Shown: positions 8,079-17,785, numbered from the stretch's first letter. The stretch is 64,000 bases of DNA from Bacteroidetes bacterium B1(2017) (GCA_002256395.1 NKJG01000008.1:1-64000); one strand, 5' to 3'. Notes: generated by a model from the sequence alone, not told the origin. A program made the numbers and translations.

Positions 8079-8426
8079 ATGATATCATCAGAATTAGTAC
8101 AAAAAATTAAATCGGAACCAGAAAATATTCAGTTTTCAGAGATCATAGAGACAGTGGATGCTTATTATTCATTCACTCCCACAGCATTCAAAAACGGAGA
8201 TACCATAAACGAGGCAAACCAAAACAATGGCTCTTGCAAAGTATTTTCTTTTGCGAAAAAACATTCGCTAACCCAAGAAGAAACACTTGCTTGCTTTGGC
8301 GATTATTACAGAAAAGACGTTTTAGAAAACCCAGAAAGCACTGACCATCAAAACATTAGAAATTTCATGAAATTTGGTTGGGATGGGATAGTTTTTGATG
8401 GAGAAGCATTGGGTGAGAAAAACTAA
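8079..8426 (+). CDS. HopJ-like family protein
   Basis: A 115-residue soluble protein matching the HopJ family: FSEIIETVDAYYSFTPTAFKNG, then NQNNGSCKVFSFAKKHSLTQEETLACFGDYYR, and HQNIRNFMKFGWDGIVF. The family was named after a presumed Pseudomonas type III effector but is widespread in bacteria without type III secretion, and none of that machinery is seen here. Its role is unknown. It may be transcribed with the preceding DUF4177 gene; its stop codon lies inside a hairpin shared with the convergent uxuA gene. Confidence 0.85.
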   Translation: MISSELVQKIKSEPENIQFSEIIETVDAYYSFTPTAFKNGDTINEANQNNGSCKVFSFAKKHSLTQEETLACFGDYYRKDVLENPESTDHQNIRNFMKFGWDGIVFDGEALGEKN

Positions 8427-8436
8427 TTTCTCACTC
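8411..8436. terminator. Hairpin spanning both convergent stop codons
   Basis: GGGTGAGAAA (8411-8420) pairs with TTTCTCACTC (8427-8436), with one G-U pair and a 6-nt loop. It covers the HopJ TAA (8424-8426) and the uxuA TGA (8431-8433). It can fold on both transcripts; there is no strong T-tract on the plus side, so termination efficiency is uncertain. Confidence 0.5.
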
Positions 8437-9630
8437 CTCCAAATTTCTACTTATGGCCAATTCCATTCCACGAATTTCGGCCAAACCTTTGAGTCTTCCT
8501 ATGGCTGAATAGCCCGGATAGGTAGTTTTTTTTAAATCATCCAGCATTTGGTGGCCGTGGTCAGGTCGCATAGGTATTTGGGCATCGTCTTGCCCAATTC
8601 TGCGTTTTTCTTCTTTTATTATCTCGGAAATGACGCCGTACATGTCCACATCACCAGCCAAATGTGCGGCTTCATGAAATACCAAAGTGTCGTATTCGGT
8701 TTCACGCTTGGTGGTTCGCAAATGCACGAAATGTATTCTATCAGCAAATTTTTGGGCCATTTTTACCAAATCGTTGTCGGCTCTTACACCTAACGAACCT
8801 GTACAAAACGTTATACCATTGGCTCTTACATCCGAAGCATTCATCAGCATTTCTAAATCTTCTTCCGTACTCACTACTCTAGGCAATCCCAAAAGCGGAA
8901 AAGGAGGATCGTCGGGGTGAATACAAAGATTTATTCCCAATTCCTGGGCATAAGGAGCTACTTGAGAGACAAAATAATGCAGATTTTCTCTTAATTGGTC
9001 CGCTCCTATTTCAGCATAATTATTCAAAAGTCCTTGGAAAGTTTCTAAATGAAAAGCTTCCATAGAACCGGGCAATCCAAGTAAAACTGTATTTTGAAGT
9101 TCGGCCTTTTCGGCCTCGCTCATGCTTTCAAATCTTAGTTTCGCAGCAACTTTCGTTTCCTCAGTATAGGCATTTTCCGAGCCTGGCCTTTTAAGAATAA
9201 ATAAATCAAATGCCGCAAAATCTATCCAAACAAATCGCAAAGCTTTGGCCCCATCGGGCATGGTAAAGTCTAGTTTGGTACGTGACCAGTCCAATACCGG
9301 CATGAAATTATAGCAGACGGTTTTTATTCCGCACTTGGCCAAATTTTGCAATGAAAACTTGTAATTCTCAATATATTTTTCTTTCGAAGGAAGTCCTTTT
9401 TTGATGTCTTCGTGTACGGGCAGACTTTCTACCACCAACCATTTCAACTCAGAAAACTTATGGTTATCTTTTTCGATAATGGCTATTCTTTCTACAATTT
9501 GCTCTTCTGTCCAAACATCACCAACAGTTATCTGATGTAGTGCAGAAACTACACCTGAACAGCCGGACTGACGAATATCCATCAAACTTACGGGGTCGTT
9601 GGGACCAAACCAACGCATGGTATGTAACAT
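8431..9630 (-). CDS. uxuA: Mannonate dehydratase
   Basis: Converts D-mannonate to 2-keto-3-deoxygluconate in hexuronate (glucuronate) breakdown. The 399-residue product begins MLHTMRWFGPNDPVSLMDIRQSG, the family N-terminus, and keeps LCIHPDDPPFPLLGLPR, ITFCTGSLGVR, HFVHLRTTKRE and MRPDHGHQM, which carry the metal-binding His/Cys/Asp residues. The frame extends to a TTG at 9672, but ATG at 9630 aligns with the E. coli protein (394 residues). It lies 47 bp downstream of murE on the same strand and converges on the HopJ gene with only 4 bp between. No other hexuronate genes are visible beside it. Confidence 0.95.
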   Translation of the reverse strand: MLHTMRWFGPNDPVSLMDIRQSGCSGVVSALHQITVGDVWTEEQIVERIAIIEKDNHKFSELKWLVVESLPVHEDIKKGLPSKEKYIENYKFSLQNLAKCGIKTVCYNFMPVLDWSRTKLDFTMPDGAKALRFVWIDFAAFDLFILKRPGSENAYTEETKVAAKLRFESMSEAEKAELQNTVLLGLPGSMEAFHLETFQGLLNNYAEIGADQLRENLHYFVSQVAPYAQELGINLCIHPDDPPFPLLGLPRVVSTEEDLEMLMNASDVRANGITFCTGSLGVRADNDLVKMAQKFADRIHFVHLRTTKRETEYDTLVFHEAAHLAGDVDMYGVISEIIKEEKRRIGQDDAQIPMRPDHGHQMLDDLKKTTYPGYSAIGRLKGLAEIRGMELAISRNLEE

Positions 9631-9677
9631 ATTTTTAGGATGAATTTTAAAATTTATTTTAAAATCAGGCAATAGTT

Positions 9678-11129
9678 TTATAAACCAAACGCCAAGCCCA
9701 ACTCTTCTTTATCGTCAAAATGGCTTTTTATGCCTTTCACATCTTGGTAGGTTTCGTGGCCTTTGCCAGCTACCAAAATAATATCTTTCGAACCAGCCAA
9801 TTCTGTTGCTTTTTTGATGGCTTCTCGTCTATCAGTGATTTGCAACACTTTTCTTCTCTGTATAATACTTACTCCAGCTTGCATATCAGCCAATATATCT
9901 TCGGGTTCTTCATTACGCGGATTGTCGGATGTAAGTATTACTATATCTGATAATTCGCAAGCTATCTTTGCCATTAGAGGCCTTTTGCCTTTGTCTCTAT
10001 TTCCACCACATCCTACCACAGTTATCACTTTCTGATTTCCTTCTCTGAGGTCTTTGATAGTTTCTAAAACATTTTCTAATGCATCGGGCGTATGTGCATA
10101 ATCAACAATTCCGACACGATGGTCAGTGGCCAAAATTTGCTCAAACCGACCAGGAGGCGGTTTGAGTTCTGATAGAATAGTCAGTACATTTTCAGAATTT
10201 TCTCCCAAAAGCATGGCTGTTCCGTAAACCGCTAAAAGATTGTAAGCATTGAAATTACCTATCAATTTGAACCAAACTTCCTGACCGTTTATGTCCATTT
10301 GCAGACCAAAAAGCCCACAATCCATCACTTTTCCTTTGAAATTACCTATGTTTTTTAATGAATATGAATACTTTGTAGCAGCAGTATTTTGCAACATCAC
10401 TTTGCCGTTTTTATCATCGGCGTTGGTGATTGCAAATGCCGATTTGGGTAACATGTCAAAAAAACCTTTCTTGGCTTTTATGTAATTGTCAAATGTCAAA
10501 TGAAAATCGAGATGATCCTGCGTGATATTTGTAAAAATCCCGCCCGCAAAACTCAAGCCCGATATCCTTTGCATTTCCACAGCATGTGAACTCACTTCCA
10601 TAAATACATAAACGCAGCCTTTTTGCTGCATTATGCTCAATAATTCATTGATTTTCACAGAATCAGGTGTTGTATGCGTAGATGGAATGACTTCATCTTC
10701 TACCTGATTTTGTACAGTAGAAAGCATTCCACATTTATAGCCCAATTTCCTAAAAAGATTAAAAAGTAAAGTGGCTATGGAGGTTTTTCCGTTTGTACCA
10801 GTTACCCCGACCAATATTAAGCCTTTAGATGGATTCCTGTAAAAATTACATGCTGCTATACCCATACACTTCGCTGAATTTTCAACCAAAATGTATGTGA
10901 CATTTTCTACTAAAACCTCAGGAAATCTTTCACATAGAATGGCAGTTGCACCTGAATCTATGGCTTTTTGAATAAAATTATGTCCATCGACTTGCGTACC
11001 TGGAATGGCAACAAATAGTGTTTTTGGCTCAATTTTCCTTGAATCAAATTCGATTTTTAATATGTCGAAATCTGTTATGCCTGATACGGATTTTAAAGGA
11101 ATAGTATATAAAAGTTCGCTTAGAAGCAT
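9678..11129 (-). CDS. murE: UDP-MurNAc-L-Ala-D-Glu:2,6-diaminopimelate ligase
   Basis: Adds meso-diaminopimelate to UDP-MurNAc-L-Ala-D-Glu in cytoplasmic peptidoglycan precursor synthesis. The 483-residue protein has the Mur ligase P-loop VGVTGTNGKTS (residues 107-117), the central domain with THTTPDSVK and FMEVSSHAV, and the C-terminal domain with DNPR at residues 402-405, the motif that selects diaminopimelate over lysine. It is not inside a dcw cluster in this window; instead it precedes uxuA by 47 bp. In many Bacteroidota murE sits with other division genes, so a second copy elsewhere is possible. Confidence 0.95.
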   Translation of the reverse strand: MLLSELLYTIPLKSVSGITDFDILKIEFDSRKIEPKTLFVAIPGTQVDGHNFIQKAIDSGATAILCERFPEVLVENVTYILVENSAKCMGIAACNFYRNPSKGLILVGVTGTNGKTSIATLLFNLFRKLGYKCGMLSTVQNQVEDEVIPSTHTTPDSVKINELLSIMQQKGCVYVFMEVSSHAVEMQRISGLSFAGGIFTNITQDHLDFHLTFDNYIKAKKGFFDMLPKSAFAITNADDKNGKVMLQNTAATKYSYSLKNIGNFKGKVMDCGLFGLQMDINGQEVWFKLIGNFNAYNLLAVYGTAMLLGENSENVLTILSELKPPPGRFEQILATDHRVGIVDYAHTPDALENVLETIKDLREGNQKVITVVGCGGNRDKGKRPLMAKIACELSDIVILTSDNPRNEEPEDILADMQAGVSIIQRRKVLQITDRREAIKKATELAGSKDIILVAGKGHETYQDVKGIKSHFDDKEELGLAFGL

Positions 11130-11333
11130 CTGAAAGGAAATTTCTGGTAAATATAATTTAGTAATTTGATTGGAAACCTAGATTTCAATATAAAATTTCT
11201 GCAAATCACCACCCAAAATAAAGCAAATGATAAAGTAAAATCTATGTTTTTTTCCAAGCAATAGGTCAAATTCCATTTTTTGGAAAGATTCCAATATTCA
11301 TTTTTTTATAAAATCTTAATAATCAGATATTTA

Positions 11334-11341
11334 TACTTTTG
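11334..11341 (+). promoter_or_regulatory. Candidate -7 promoter box before the LruC gene
   Basis: TACTTTTG matches TAnnTTTG exactly, 42 bp upstream of the ATG at 11384. The upstream stretch is very AT-rich, with no clear TTTG at the -33 position. It lies in the 254-bp gap between the divergent murE and LruC genes, where nothing else coding is seen. Confidence 0.4.
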
Positions 11342-11383
11342 GCACCATTTTACTTAGTTTTTCAAAGAATAAAAACATAAAAT

Positions 11384-13429
11384 ATGTACAAGAAAATTTT
11401 ACTTTACTCTCTAAGCCTTATTGGAATATCAAGTTGCCTTCCGATTCCCGACAACCTGGTGGAAAGCAGTACTGATGTAACCAGCGAAATTGAAAAAATA
11501 AAAGTTCCAGAATCTTTTGATTTTAAAACCTCCAGTGTCACTACCATTAAAATAAAGGTTCTCAATGGTCAGGATAAACCTATGAGCAATATACCTTTTT
11601 CAATCGTAACAGAGCCAGATGGAGAAATTTTATTTAAAGCCATTACCAATTCTTCGGGGTATTTTGAAACTCAAAAACAACTCGGCAACCATGTTGAGAA
11701 GCTGAGCTTTAAGACTGATTTGATAGGAATTCCTGGAAATATTACCATGAAAATTGAAAACAAAGAAGTATTTTTCACAATTGGGGGTACCAAGCCCACA
11801 ACTGGCTTTGTAATAGAAGAAGATGAAACTAGAGCCTTGAGAGTTGGCGATTTTTCAGGCGTAACAGCTTTACCAACTTTAAAAACCTTAGGAACGTGGA
11901 ATTCATCGGGTGTTCCTTCCTATCTTTTACCTGTTAATGATAACATTAGTTCTTCATTTTTGTTAGATATCTCAACCAGTCTTCCTGAAGGTGCTAAACC
12001 ACTGCCAGTTACACATCCTGAATATTTACAAGCAAATAGACCAACTACATTAACTGTAAAAGAGCGTGCGGATGTATGGGTGACGTTTGTTCATGAAGGA
12101 GCGGGATATAAAAATACATTGGGATTTTATACATTTGATGCTCAGAATCCACCAACGACCACAGCTCAGGTCACCAACCCAACAATCATATTTCCAAACA
12201 TTTCTTACGCTGGGTCAGGCGGGGGATTGGTATCAGGAAATAAAGTAAAAATTGGCACCTTCGATGCTGGCACTTCCATTGGATTTTTCTTATTATCTAA
12301 TGCCTATAGTGGAACAACTGTAGGTAGCGGATATTATCCTTTATTTAGTCATTCAAATCTAAACCCCGAGACCAATACCAATATCAACAGACATTTTATC
12401 CTTTTAGATGATTCAAAATCTAATAACATCCTGTTGTCTGTTGAAGATATTCGTCGTGACAATGCGGGTTGTGATAATGACTTCAATGATGCCGTTTTTA
12501 CAGTTAGTTCTAATCCAGTAGTAGCCATCCAAGATCCAAATATTCCAAAAATGGACACCAATGTCGACACTGATGGTGATGGAGCTGGCGATACAAGGGA
12601 CGAATTCCCGAACGATCCCGAAAGAGCCTTTAGATCATATACACCATCAAAAACAGCATTTTCTACATTAATTTTTGAGGATTTATGGCCTGCAAAAGGC
12701 GATTACGACTTCAATGACCTTGTTATTGACTACCAAATTGAGGAAGTATACAATACCCAAAATAAAATTGTAGACATCTATCAAAGGTCTGTTATTAAAG
12801 CCGTTGGAGCATCATATAAAAATGGGTTTGGATTTCAGCTAAATGCCTCTCCTTCATTGATAAAAAAAGTTACTGGCAGTGTTTTAAGAAATAATATTAT
12901 AACACTAAATGCCAACGGTACTGAGGCTGGCCAAAACAAAGCTGTAATTATACCTTTTGACAACGTATTTGATAATATCAAAAGGGTAGGCTCGGAGTAT
13001 CTTAATACAGTTCAAAATCAGCCATACTCAAAGGCAGACACTTTGGTGGTTAAAATTGAGCTAAACAGTCCACAGACCCAAAGTACTATTGGAGTAGCTC
13101 CTTATAATCAATTTATTTTCACAAATCAAGTACGAGGCCGGGAGGTTCATTTACAAAACTACCCGCCTACCAGCTTGGCAAACATGAGTTTGTTTGGAAC
13201 TTCTCACGATAAATCGAATCCAGTGACGAATACCTATTACAAAAATTTCAAAAATCTACCATGGGCTATGCAAGTACCTACTAGTTTCGAGTACACAGTC
13301 GAGAAACAAGAGATAACAAGTGGCTACTTAAACTTTAGAGCATGGGCCGAAAGTGGAGGAACATTATTCAACGACTGGTATCTACCCAAACCGAATTATA
13401 GGAATACATCAAAAATCTTCATTAAATAA
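11384..13429 (+). CDS. LruC domain lipoprotein
   Basis: A 681-residue predicted lipoprotein: signal peptide with lipobox GISSC (cysteine about residue 18), a carboxypeptidase-regulatory-like strand region (about 50-130), a middle domain ending in RRDNAGCDNDFNDAVFTV (DUF4114-like), a calcium-binding thrombospondin-type segment DTDGDGAGDTRDEFPNDP, then the LruC domain starting LIFEDLWPAKGDYDFNDLVI and running to the C-terminus. The two DFND motifs and the Asp-rich loop suggest Ca2+ binding. Surface location is likely. The gene is monocistronic: own promoter candidate and a strong terminator right after the stop. Confidence 0.85.
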   Translation: MYKKILLYSLSLIGISSCLPIPDNLVESSTDVTSEIEKIKVPESFDFKTSSVTTIKIKVLNGQDKPMSNIPFSIVTEPDGEILFKAITNSSGYFETQKQLGNHVEKLSFKTDLIGIPGNITMKIENKEVFFTIGGTKPTTGFVIEEDETRALRVGDFSGVTALPTLKTLGTWNSSGVPSYLLPVNDNISSSFLLDISTSLPEGAKPLPVTHPEYLQANRPTTLTVKERADVWVTFVHEGAGYKNTLGFYTFDAQNPPTTTAQVTNPTIIFPNISYAGSGGGLVSGNKVKIGTFDAGTSIGFFLLSNAYSGTTVGSGYYPLFSHSNLNPETNTNINRHFILLDDSKSNNILLSVEDIRRDNAGCDNDFNDAVFTVSSNPVVAIQDPNIPKMDTNVDTDGDGAGDTRDEFPNDPERAFRSYTPSKTAFSTLIFEDLWPAKGDYDFNDLVIDYQIEEVYNTQNKIVDIYQRSVIKAVGASYKNGFGFQLNASPSLIKKVTGSVLRNNIITLNANGTEAGQNKAVIIPFDNVFDNIKRVGSEYLNTVQNQPYSKADTLVVKIELNSPQTQSTIGVAPYNQFIFTNQVRGREVHLQNYPPTSLANMSLFGTSHDKSNPVTNTYYKNFKNLPWAMQVPTSFEYTVEKQEITSGYLNFRAWAESGGTLFNDWYLPKPNYRNTSKIFIK

Positions 13430-13431
13430 AT

Positions 13432-13462
13432 AAAAAACTCTCTGCAAAGCAGAGAGTTTTTT
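13432..13462 (+). terminator. Intrinsic terminator after the LruC gene
   Basis: A perfect 14-bp stem: AAAAAACTCTCTGC (13432-13445) pairs with GCAGAGAGTTTTTT (13449-13462) around an AAA loop. It begins 3 bp after the LruC stop codon and ends in a T6 run. Confidence 0.9.
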
Positions 13463-13602
13463 ATTTACATCTATAATCTAGTAGGTAGTCATAATAATGG
13501 ACAAAAATAAAAACTCTTCATATTTTTCGAATCAAGGCAATCATTTTTTAAGAAAAAGCAACTTTCTTGTAAAAATAGACAATCGAACTACTCCGATAAA
13601 CA

Positions 13603-14883
13603 TTAAGGAAGTTTAGAAAAATCAATCTGCGGTATTTTGTTTTTAAAGTCTCTTTCAAATGGCGTTTTTATCGCTGTGGTTTCATCAAAAAAACCACAAT
13701 TTTTTAGGAAAAACCCCTCCCCACTCCTACCGCCTGCATAATCCTTTCTATAGCCTATTCTAGCTGTTGCATCAGCTGAAAATACAATTTTGTTGATCTC
13801 TACCCAACCTTTTTGCTTTTCGAAAGCCCATTGGTTGCCAAAATTTGCTTGGCGAGTTAAATTTCCAGTTTCTGGTGTAAAATTTTCAAGAAAAGAATAT
13901 AGACTTTTCAAATAGGTATTTGTTTTCGGTCTATTAAAACTGGCCACAAGCCTCCATTTACCTTCTTCTGGAGCAAAAAAGTAAGCAGTATATGTCGTAC
14001 GTCCTTCTCCAGCAGGTTCTGCTCCAACCAAAAACTTATAAGTATTTCCAGTTTTCCAATTAAATTTCAAATAGCTTTGGCCTCCTGCTCCTTCGTTGCC
14101 AAACTCTCCAGTGTACACATTCTCTCCTTTTTTGAGTAATAATATCTTTTGGTCGTTTGGAATTTTAGTGGGGTCATCTGTACTAAAGGGACTCCAAATT
14201 GAGAACAAGACTCTCCTTTCGGTTTCAGAATTTACCTGCATGCCGAAATATCCCTCCTTAAATCCATTTGCCATGTAATAAGAACCAATAACGTCATTCT
14301 TTTCAGGAACTGTGATTTCAGAATAAAACCATTCGATATTTTCCAATCCATCGGTGTTATAATTGAGATGAACAGATGGCCCACGTCTTCCCCAATAAAA
14401 GTAATTGCCCTCATTGCTTTTCACGAAGGAAGTTTCCAAATTTATACAAGAGCCACTTACCCCTATAGCAGAAATTTCAGCAAAACTAAGGCCTTGTTTA
14501 TCAATACCTTTCAGTTCAAGTTCAATATAGCCTTGTTTCTTTATTTCCCATTCTCCAGCCATGGTTTCAGATTCTCCAGTGAAGCTTATGCTTTTGTTAA
14601 TTCCAGCAATAGAGATTTGAATCTTGCTATTTTTGGCATTTGAAAATAGTGAAACTTTCAGATTACCAATTTTATTGACTTTGAAATATACTTTACAAAT
14701 TTGATCAGCCCTTGTCCAGTTTTCTAAGCCATTTTCGGTTATTTTGGCTCCATTTGTGGCCCAAGCGTTTCCACCGAGGGGGATTATTTGAGGATTGGAA
14801 TCATGTGAAGTATTATTGATTGCTGATGATTTCTCGCAGGAAATGAAAAGGAGGTAAATACAAAAAGACGCTATTCTAAACAT
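13603..14883 (-). CDS. DUF3472/DUF5077 lipoprotein
   Basis: With start ATG at 14883 the product is 426 residues: a signal peptide with FISCEKS (lipobox cysteine about residue 16), an N-terminal sugar-binding-like domain of DUF5077 type (about 30-150: IPLGGNAWATNGAK, GYIELELKGID), and a DUF3472 domain (about 170-400: NYFYWGRRGPSVHLNY, FSIWSPFSTDDP, TYKFLVGAEPAGEGRT, YTAYFFAPEEGKWRLVASF). The frame runs on to 15000, but that would overlap the divergent HIT gene and bury the signal peptide. Its enzyme activity is unknown; relatives occur in carbohydrate-related loci. Confidence 0.8.
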   Translation of the reverse strand: MFRIASFCIYLLFISCEKSSAINNTSHDSNPQIIPLGGNAWATNGAKITENGLENWTRADQICKVYFKVNKIGNLKVSLFSNAKNSKIQISIAGINKSISFTGESETMAGEWEIKKQGYIELELKGIDKQGLSFAEISAIGVSGSCINLETSFVKSNEGNYFYWGRRGPSVHLNYNTDGLENIEWFYSEITVPEKNDVIGSYYMANGFKEGYFGMQVNSETERRVLFSIWSPFSTDDPTKIPNDQKILLLKKGENVYTGEFGNEGAGGQSYLKFNWKTGNTYKFLVGAEPAGEGRTTYTAYFFAPEEGKWRLVASFNRPKTNTYLKSLYSFLENFTPETGNLTRQANFGNQWAFEKQKGWVEINKIVFSADATARIGYRKDYAGGRSGEGFFLKNCGFFDETTAIKTPFERDFKNKIPQIDFSKLP

Positions 14884-14952
14884 ATTTAAATAGTGAATTA
14901 TCTTGTTAGGGAATGAAATATAGGCTAAAATTGCATAAAAAATTTCAGACTC

Positions 14953-15342
14953 ATGGCCTCCATATTCACGAAAATAATCAATGGCGAGATTCCTTGCCAC
15001 AAAATAGCAGAAACAGAAGATTTCTTTGCGTTTTTAGATGTATTCCCATGTGCTCCAGGACATACTTTGGTAGTACCCAAAAAAGAGGTTGATTATCTTT
15101 TTGACCTTTCTGATGAGTTATATTTGGGTTTGATGGCTTTTGCAAAGTCTTTAGAACTGGCCATAAGAAAGGCTGTTCCTTGCAAAAGAGTGGGTGTGGC
15201 AGTTATAGGTTTGGAGGTACCTCATGCACACGTGCATTTAATACCGATGAACAGTATGAATGACATGAATTTCAACTCTAAAATCAAGATTTCGCAAGAG
15301 GAATTAGCCGAAATTGCGGGAAAAATCAAAGCCGGATTATAA
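14953..15342 (+). CDS. HIT family nucleotide-binding protein
   Basis: A 129-residue histidine-triad protein: SIFTKIINGEIPCHKI at the N-terminus, APGHTLVVPKKEV in the middle, and the catalytic triad HAHVHLIP near residue 96. Members hydrolyse AMP-linked substrates such as dinucleoside polyphosphates or AMP-lysine; the substrate here is not predictable. It is divergent from the DUF3472 gene (69-bp gap) and its last 6 bp overlap the end of the convergent flippase gene. Confidence 0.9.
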   Translation: MASIFTKIINGEIPCHKIAETEDFFAFLDVFPCAPGHTLVVPKKEVDYLFDLSDELYLGLMAFAKSLELAIRKAVPCKRVGVAVIGLEVPHAHVHLIPMNSMNDMNFNSKIKISQEELAEIAGKIKAGL

Positions 15343-16851
15343 AGCCTTTTTTAGCAAATCTGGATTTTCTTTCACCTTAAACTCGTGCCAATAAACTACG
15401 CCAATAAACAGAAAAGTGAGGAGCATGTGGTAGGGTATTGATACCCAAAAATTACTGATATGTATTTGAGTATTTGCCAAAATGATTAACCCTGCACCGA
15501 GTAGATAAATAGAAATTTCTTTCAATTCATAAGGAATAGGATAATGTTTTTGGCCCAAAATATAGCAAGCCACTACCATAAATAATGACGAAATAGTGAA
15601 TGTAATGGCACATCCCAGGTATCCAAGCCTAGGTATAAGTACTATGTTGAGAATAATGGTCAAAATCATGGCTCCAATGGTAAGGTAAGTGCCAAATTTA
15701 GTCTTATCCACGAGTTTAAACCAAATAGAAGTATTACCATAAACACCTATGAATAAGTTGGCTAAAAGTAAAATGGGCACAATGTAAAGTCCTGAACGAT
15801 AATTTTCTCCTATTAATAGGCCAATCCAGTCAAGGTTTAGACTTACACCTACCCAAAGAATTATACAGGCTATGGTAAACCATTTGGTGCTGAGAGCTAT
15901 CAAATTCGGTGAGTTTTTTTCGCCCATTTTTGAGAAAAACAAGGGATCGGCGGCATAACGATACGCCTGAACCACTAGCGTCATAAAAATGGATAATTTA
16001 TAGACTTGTGAGTAAATACTAAATGCTTGGTCGGGCTTGGGGAAGTCTGGATAGAAACCTAATGGAAGCAACTCCCTGAACATAAGTCGATCAGCTGTAA
16101 GATTGATTGCTCCTGCAAGACCCATAATCATGAGTGGATAAGCATACACCAAAACTCCTTTCAGTTTTGGCCAATTTATAGTGAATTTAAAACCCACAAA
16201 TTCTTTCCATAATAAACCAAGCGTAATCATACTTGCCACATAATTGGCCCAAATGATATAGTCAGGGCCGATATTGACATTGTAAGCAAACGCTGCAAAA
16301 GGCTTGAGATTGGGAAGGAATTTGTCTTTGAGAATATTATTGCAAAAAATCAAATAAAAGGCATTGAGGAAAATATTAATGGCAATGTTGGTGATTTTAA
16401 TGCCGACAAAACGCTTGGCTTTATTTTGAGCCCGAAGTTTTACAAAGGCTATTGCACAAATGGCATCAATGGCGATAATAATGGCCAACATGATAACCAA
16501 GCGTTCTTTTCCTGGAAAACGCATGGCATTTACCAAAGGGGTTGCTCCCAAAATCAATCCCAAAGAAAGTACGCCACTGAGAACGATAATAAAACTCAGA
16601 ATAAGGTTAAAATACTCGGCTTGGTCCTCTTTTTTAGAGCCAAATCTAAAAAAAGCCGTCTCCATACCAAAAGTAAAAAGTATGTTCAGCGGAATCACGT
16701 AAGTGTAGAGCTGGGCGTTTTCAGTGAGGAGTTCGGGCTGTACAAAAACACGTGTGTGCACAATCACCAGAAGCCAGTTTAGCAGTCGCCCAACGATGCT
16801 ACTCATTCCATAAAGCACCGTGTCACCTGCTAATTTTTTAACTAAACTCAT
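15337..16851 (-). CDS. Wzx/MATE-like polysaccharide flippase
   Basis: A 504-residue integral membrane protein with about 14 hydrophobic segments and the MOP-superfamily start KKLAGDTVLYGMSSIVGRLLNW. It resembles oligosaccharide flippases and the polysaccharide-biosynthesis C-terminal domain, which move lipid-linked glycans across the inner membrane. No glycosyltransferases flank it, so its substrate may be a peptidoglycan or surface-glycan intermediate made elsewhere. A lone flippase of this type is common in Bacteroidota; whether it is the essential lipid II flippase cannot be told. It converges on the HIT gene with a 6-bp overlap. Confidence 0.85.
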   Translation of the reverse strand: MSLVKKLAGDTVLYGMSSIVGRLLNWLLVIVHTRVFVQPELLTENAQLYTYVIPLNILFTFGMETAFFRFGSKKEDQAEYFNLILSFIIVLSGVLSLGLILGATPLVNAMRFPGKERLVIMLAIIIAIDAICAIAFVKLRAQNKAKRFVGIKITNIAINIFLNAFYLIFCNNILKDKFLPNLKPFAAFAYNVNIGPDYIIWANYVASMITLGLLWKEFVGFKFTINWPKLKGVLVYAYPLMIMGLAGAINLTADRLMFRELLPLGFYPDFPKPDQAFSIYSQVYKLSIFMTLVVQAYRYAADPLFFSKMGEKNSPNLIALSTKWFTIACIILWVGVSLNLDWIGLLIGENYRSGLYIVPILLLANLFIGVYGNTSIWFKLVDKTKFGTYLTIGAMILTIILNIVLIPRLGYLGCAITFTISSLFMVVACYILGQKHYPIPYELKEISIYLLGAGLIILANTQIHISNFWVSIPYHMLLTFLFIGVVYWHEFKVKENPDLLKKAL

Positions 16852-17003
16852 TTATAAAGATTCAAAATTGTGCCGCAATGTTCCGAATTTTTGGGCAAGA
16901 ATGCAAAAGAAACCATCACTTTCAATTCTTATGTAACAAATAACACATTCCGTTTATTAAAAAATTAATACTTTTACCACAAACTTATTCAAACTATTCA
17001 ATA

Positions 17004-17747
17004 ATGAAAAAAATACTGTTTTTGTTTCTATTTTCTATCCTCTCCTTTTCTGTTTCTGCCCAACGCGAATTTTATGAAATGAGGGTCTATACTATGAAGT
17101 TCGGTAGCCCTGCTTCTGGTTTACACAATTACCTCGAAAAGTCGCTACTTCCTGCTTTAAACAGACAAGGTGTAAATAACATTGGTGCTTTTGAAGAGTG
17201 GAGCCAAGATAATCCTGCTAAAATTTATTTATTGATACCTTATGAAAGCATGTCTGCTTACGAAAAGGTAACCAAGGCTGTTAGTTCTGATAAAACTTTC
17301 GCCGAGAATTCTGCTGATTATAATTTAATAGCACAAGATAAAGCCCCTTTTAGTAGATACGAAACTTCTTTTTTCAATGCTTTTTCTGGAATTCCTCAGC
17401 TCGTAAAACCTGAAGCTGGTTCAATGGTATTTGAAGTCCGAACATACGAAGGCTACATAGAAGATGCTTATCAAAGAAAAATAAAAATGTTTAATGAAGG
17501 TGAGTTACAAATTTTCAAAGAAACTGGTCTGCATTCGGTAATGTTTGGCGAAAAAATTGCTGGTCCTCAAATGCCTTGCCTCACTTACATGCTTGCCTTC
17601 AAAGATTTGGCTGAGCGTGATGCCAACTGGAAGAAATTCTCGGATCACCCAGAATGGAAACGTATCTCAAAACTACCAGAATACGCGAACTCAGTTTCTA
17701 ATATTTACAGGGTGTTTTTGAAGCCTTTGAAGTATTCACAGTTATGA
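17004..17747 (+). CDS. Secreted NIPSNAP family protein
   Basis: A 247-residue exported protein: signal peptide ending SVSAQ (residues 1-19), then two ferredoxin-like NIPSNAP repeats. The first begins REFYEMRVYTMKFG and the second VFEVRTYEGYIEDAYQRKIKMF, the second ending in the HPEWKRIS segment. NIPSNAP proteins have no settled bacterial function. It is followed by a hairpin shared with the convergent GH43 gene. Confidence 0.85.
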   Translation: MKKILFLFLFSILSFSVSAQREFYEMRVYTMKFGSPASGLHNYLEKSLLPALNRQGVNNIGAFEEWSQDNPAKIYLLIPYESMSAYEKVTKAVSSDKTFAENSADYNLIAQDKAPFSRYETSFFNAFSGIPQLVKPEAGSMVFEVRTYEGYIEDAYQRKIKMFNEGELQIFKETGLHSVMFGEKIAGPQMPCLTYMLAFKDLAERDANWKKFSDHPEWKRISKLPEYANSVSNIYRVFLKPLKYSQL

Positions 17748-17749
17748 TA

Positions 17750-17785
17750 ATTTGAAAGTGAGATTAATATACCTCACTTTCAAAT
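17750..17785. terminator. Bidirectional hairpin between NIPSNAP and GH43 genes
   Basis: ATTTGAAAGTGAG (17750-17762) pairs with CTCACTTTCAAAT (17773-17785), a perfect 13-bp stem with a 10-nt loop. It starts 3 bp after the NIPSNAP stop and covers the stop codon of the convergent GH43 gene. No long T-run follows on either side. Confidence 0.6.

Noticed and set aside
8079..8426. Reading HopJ as evidence of type III secretion
   Set aside because: The family name is historical; no secretion apparatus genes are visible in the window.
13497..13616. 39-codon plus-strand ORF between the LruC terminator and the DUF3472 stop
   Set aside because: Short, Asn/Lys-rich, no homology pattern, and overlaps the end of the DUF3472 gene; likely chance.
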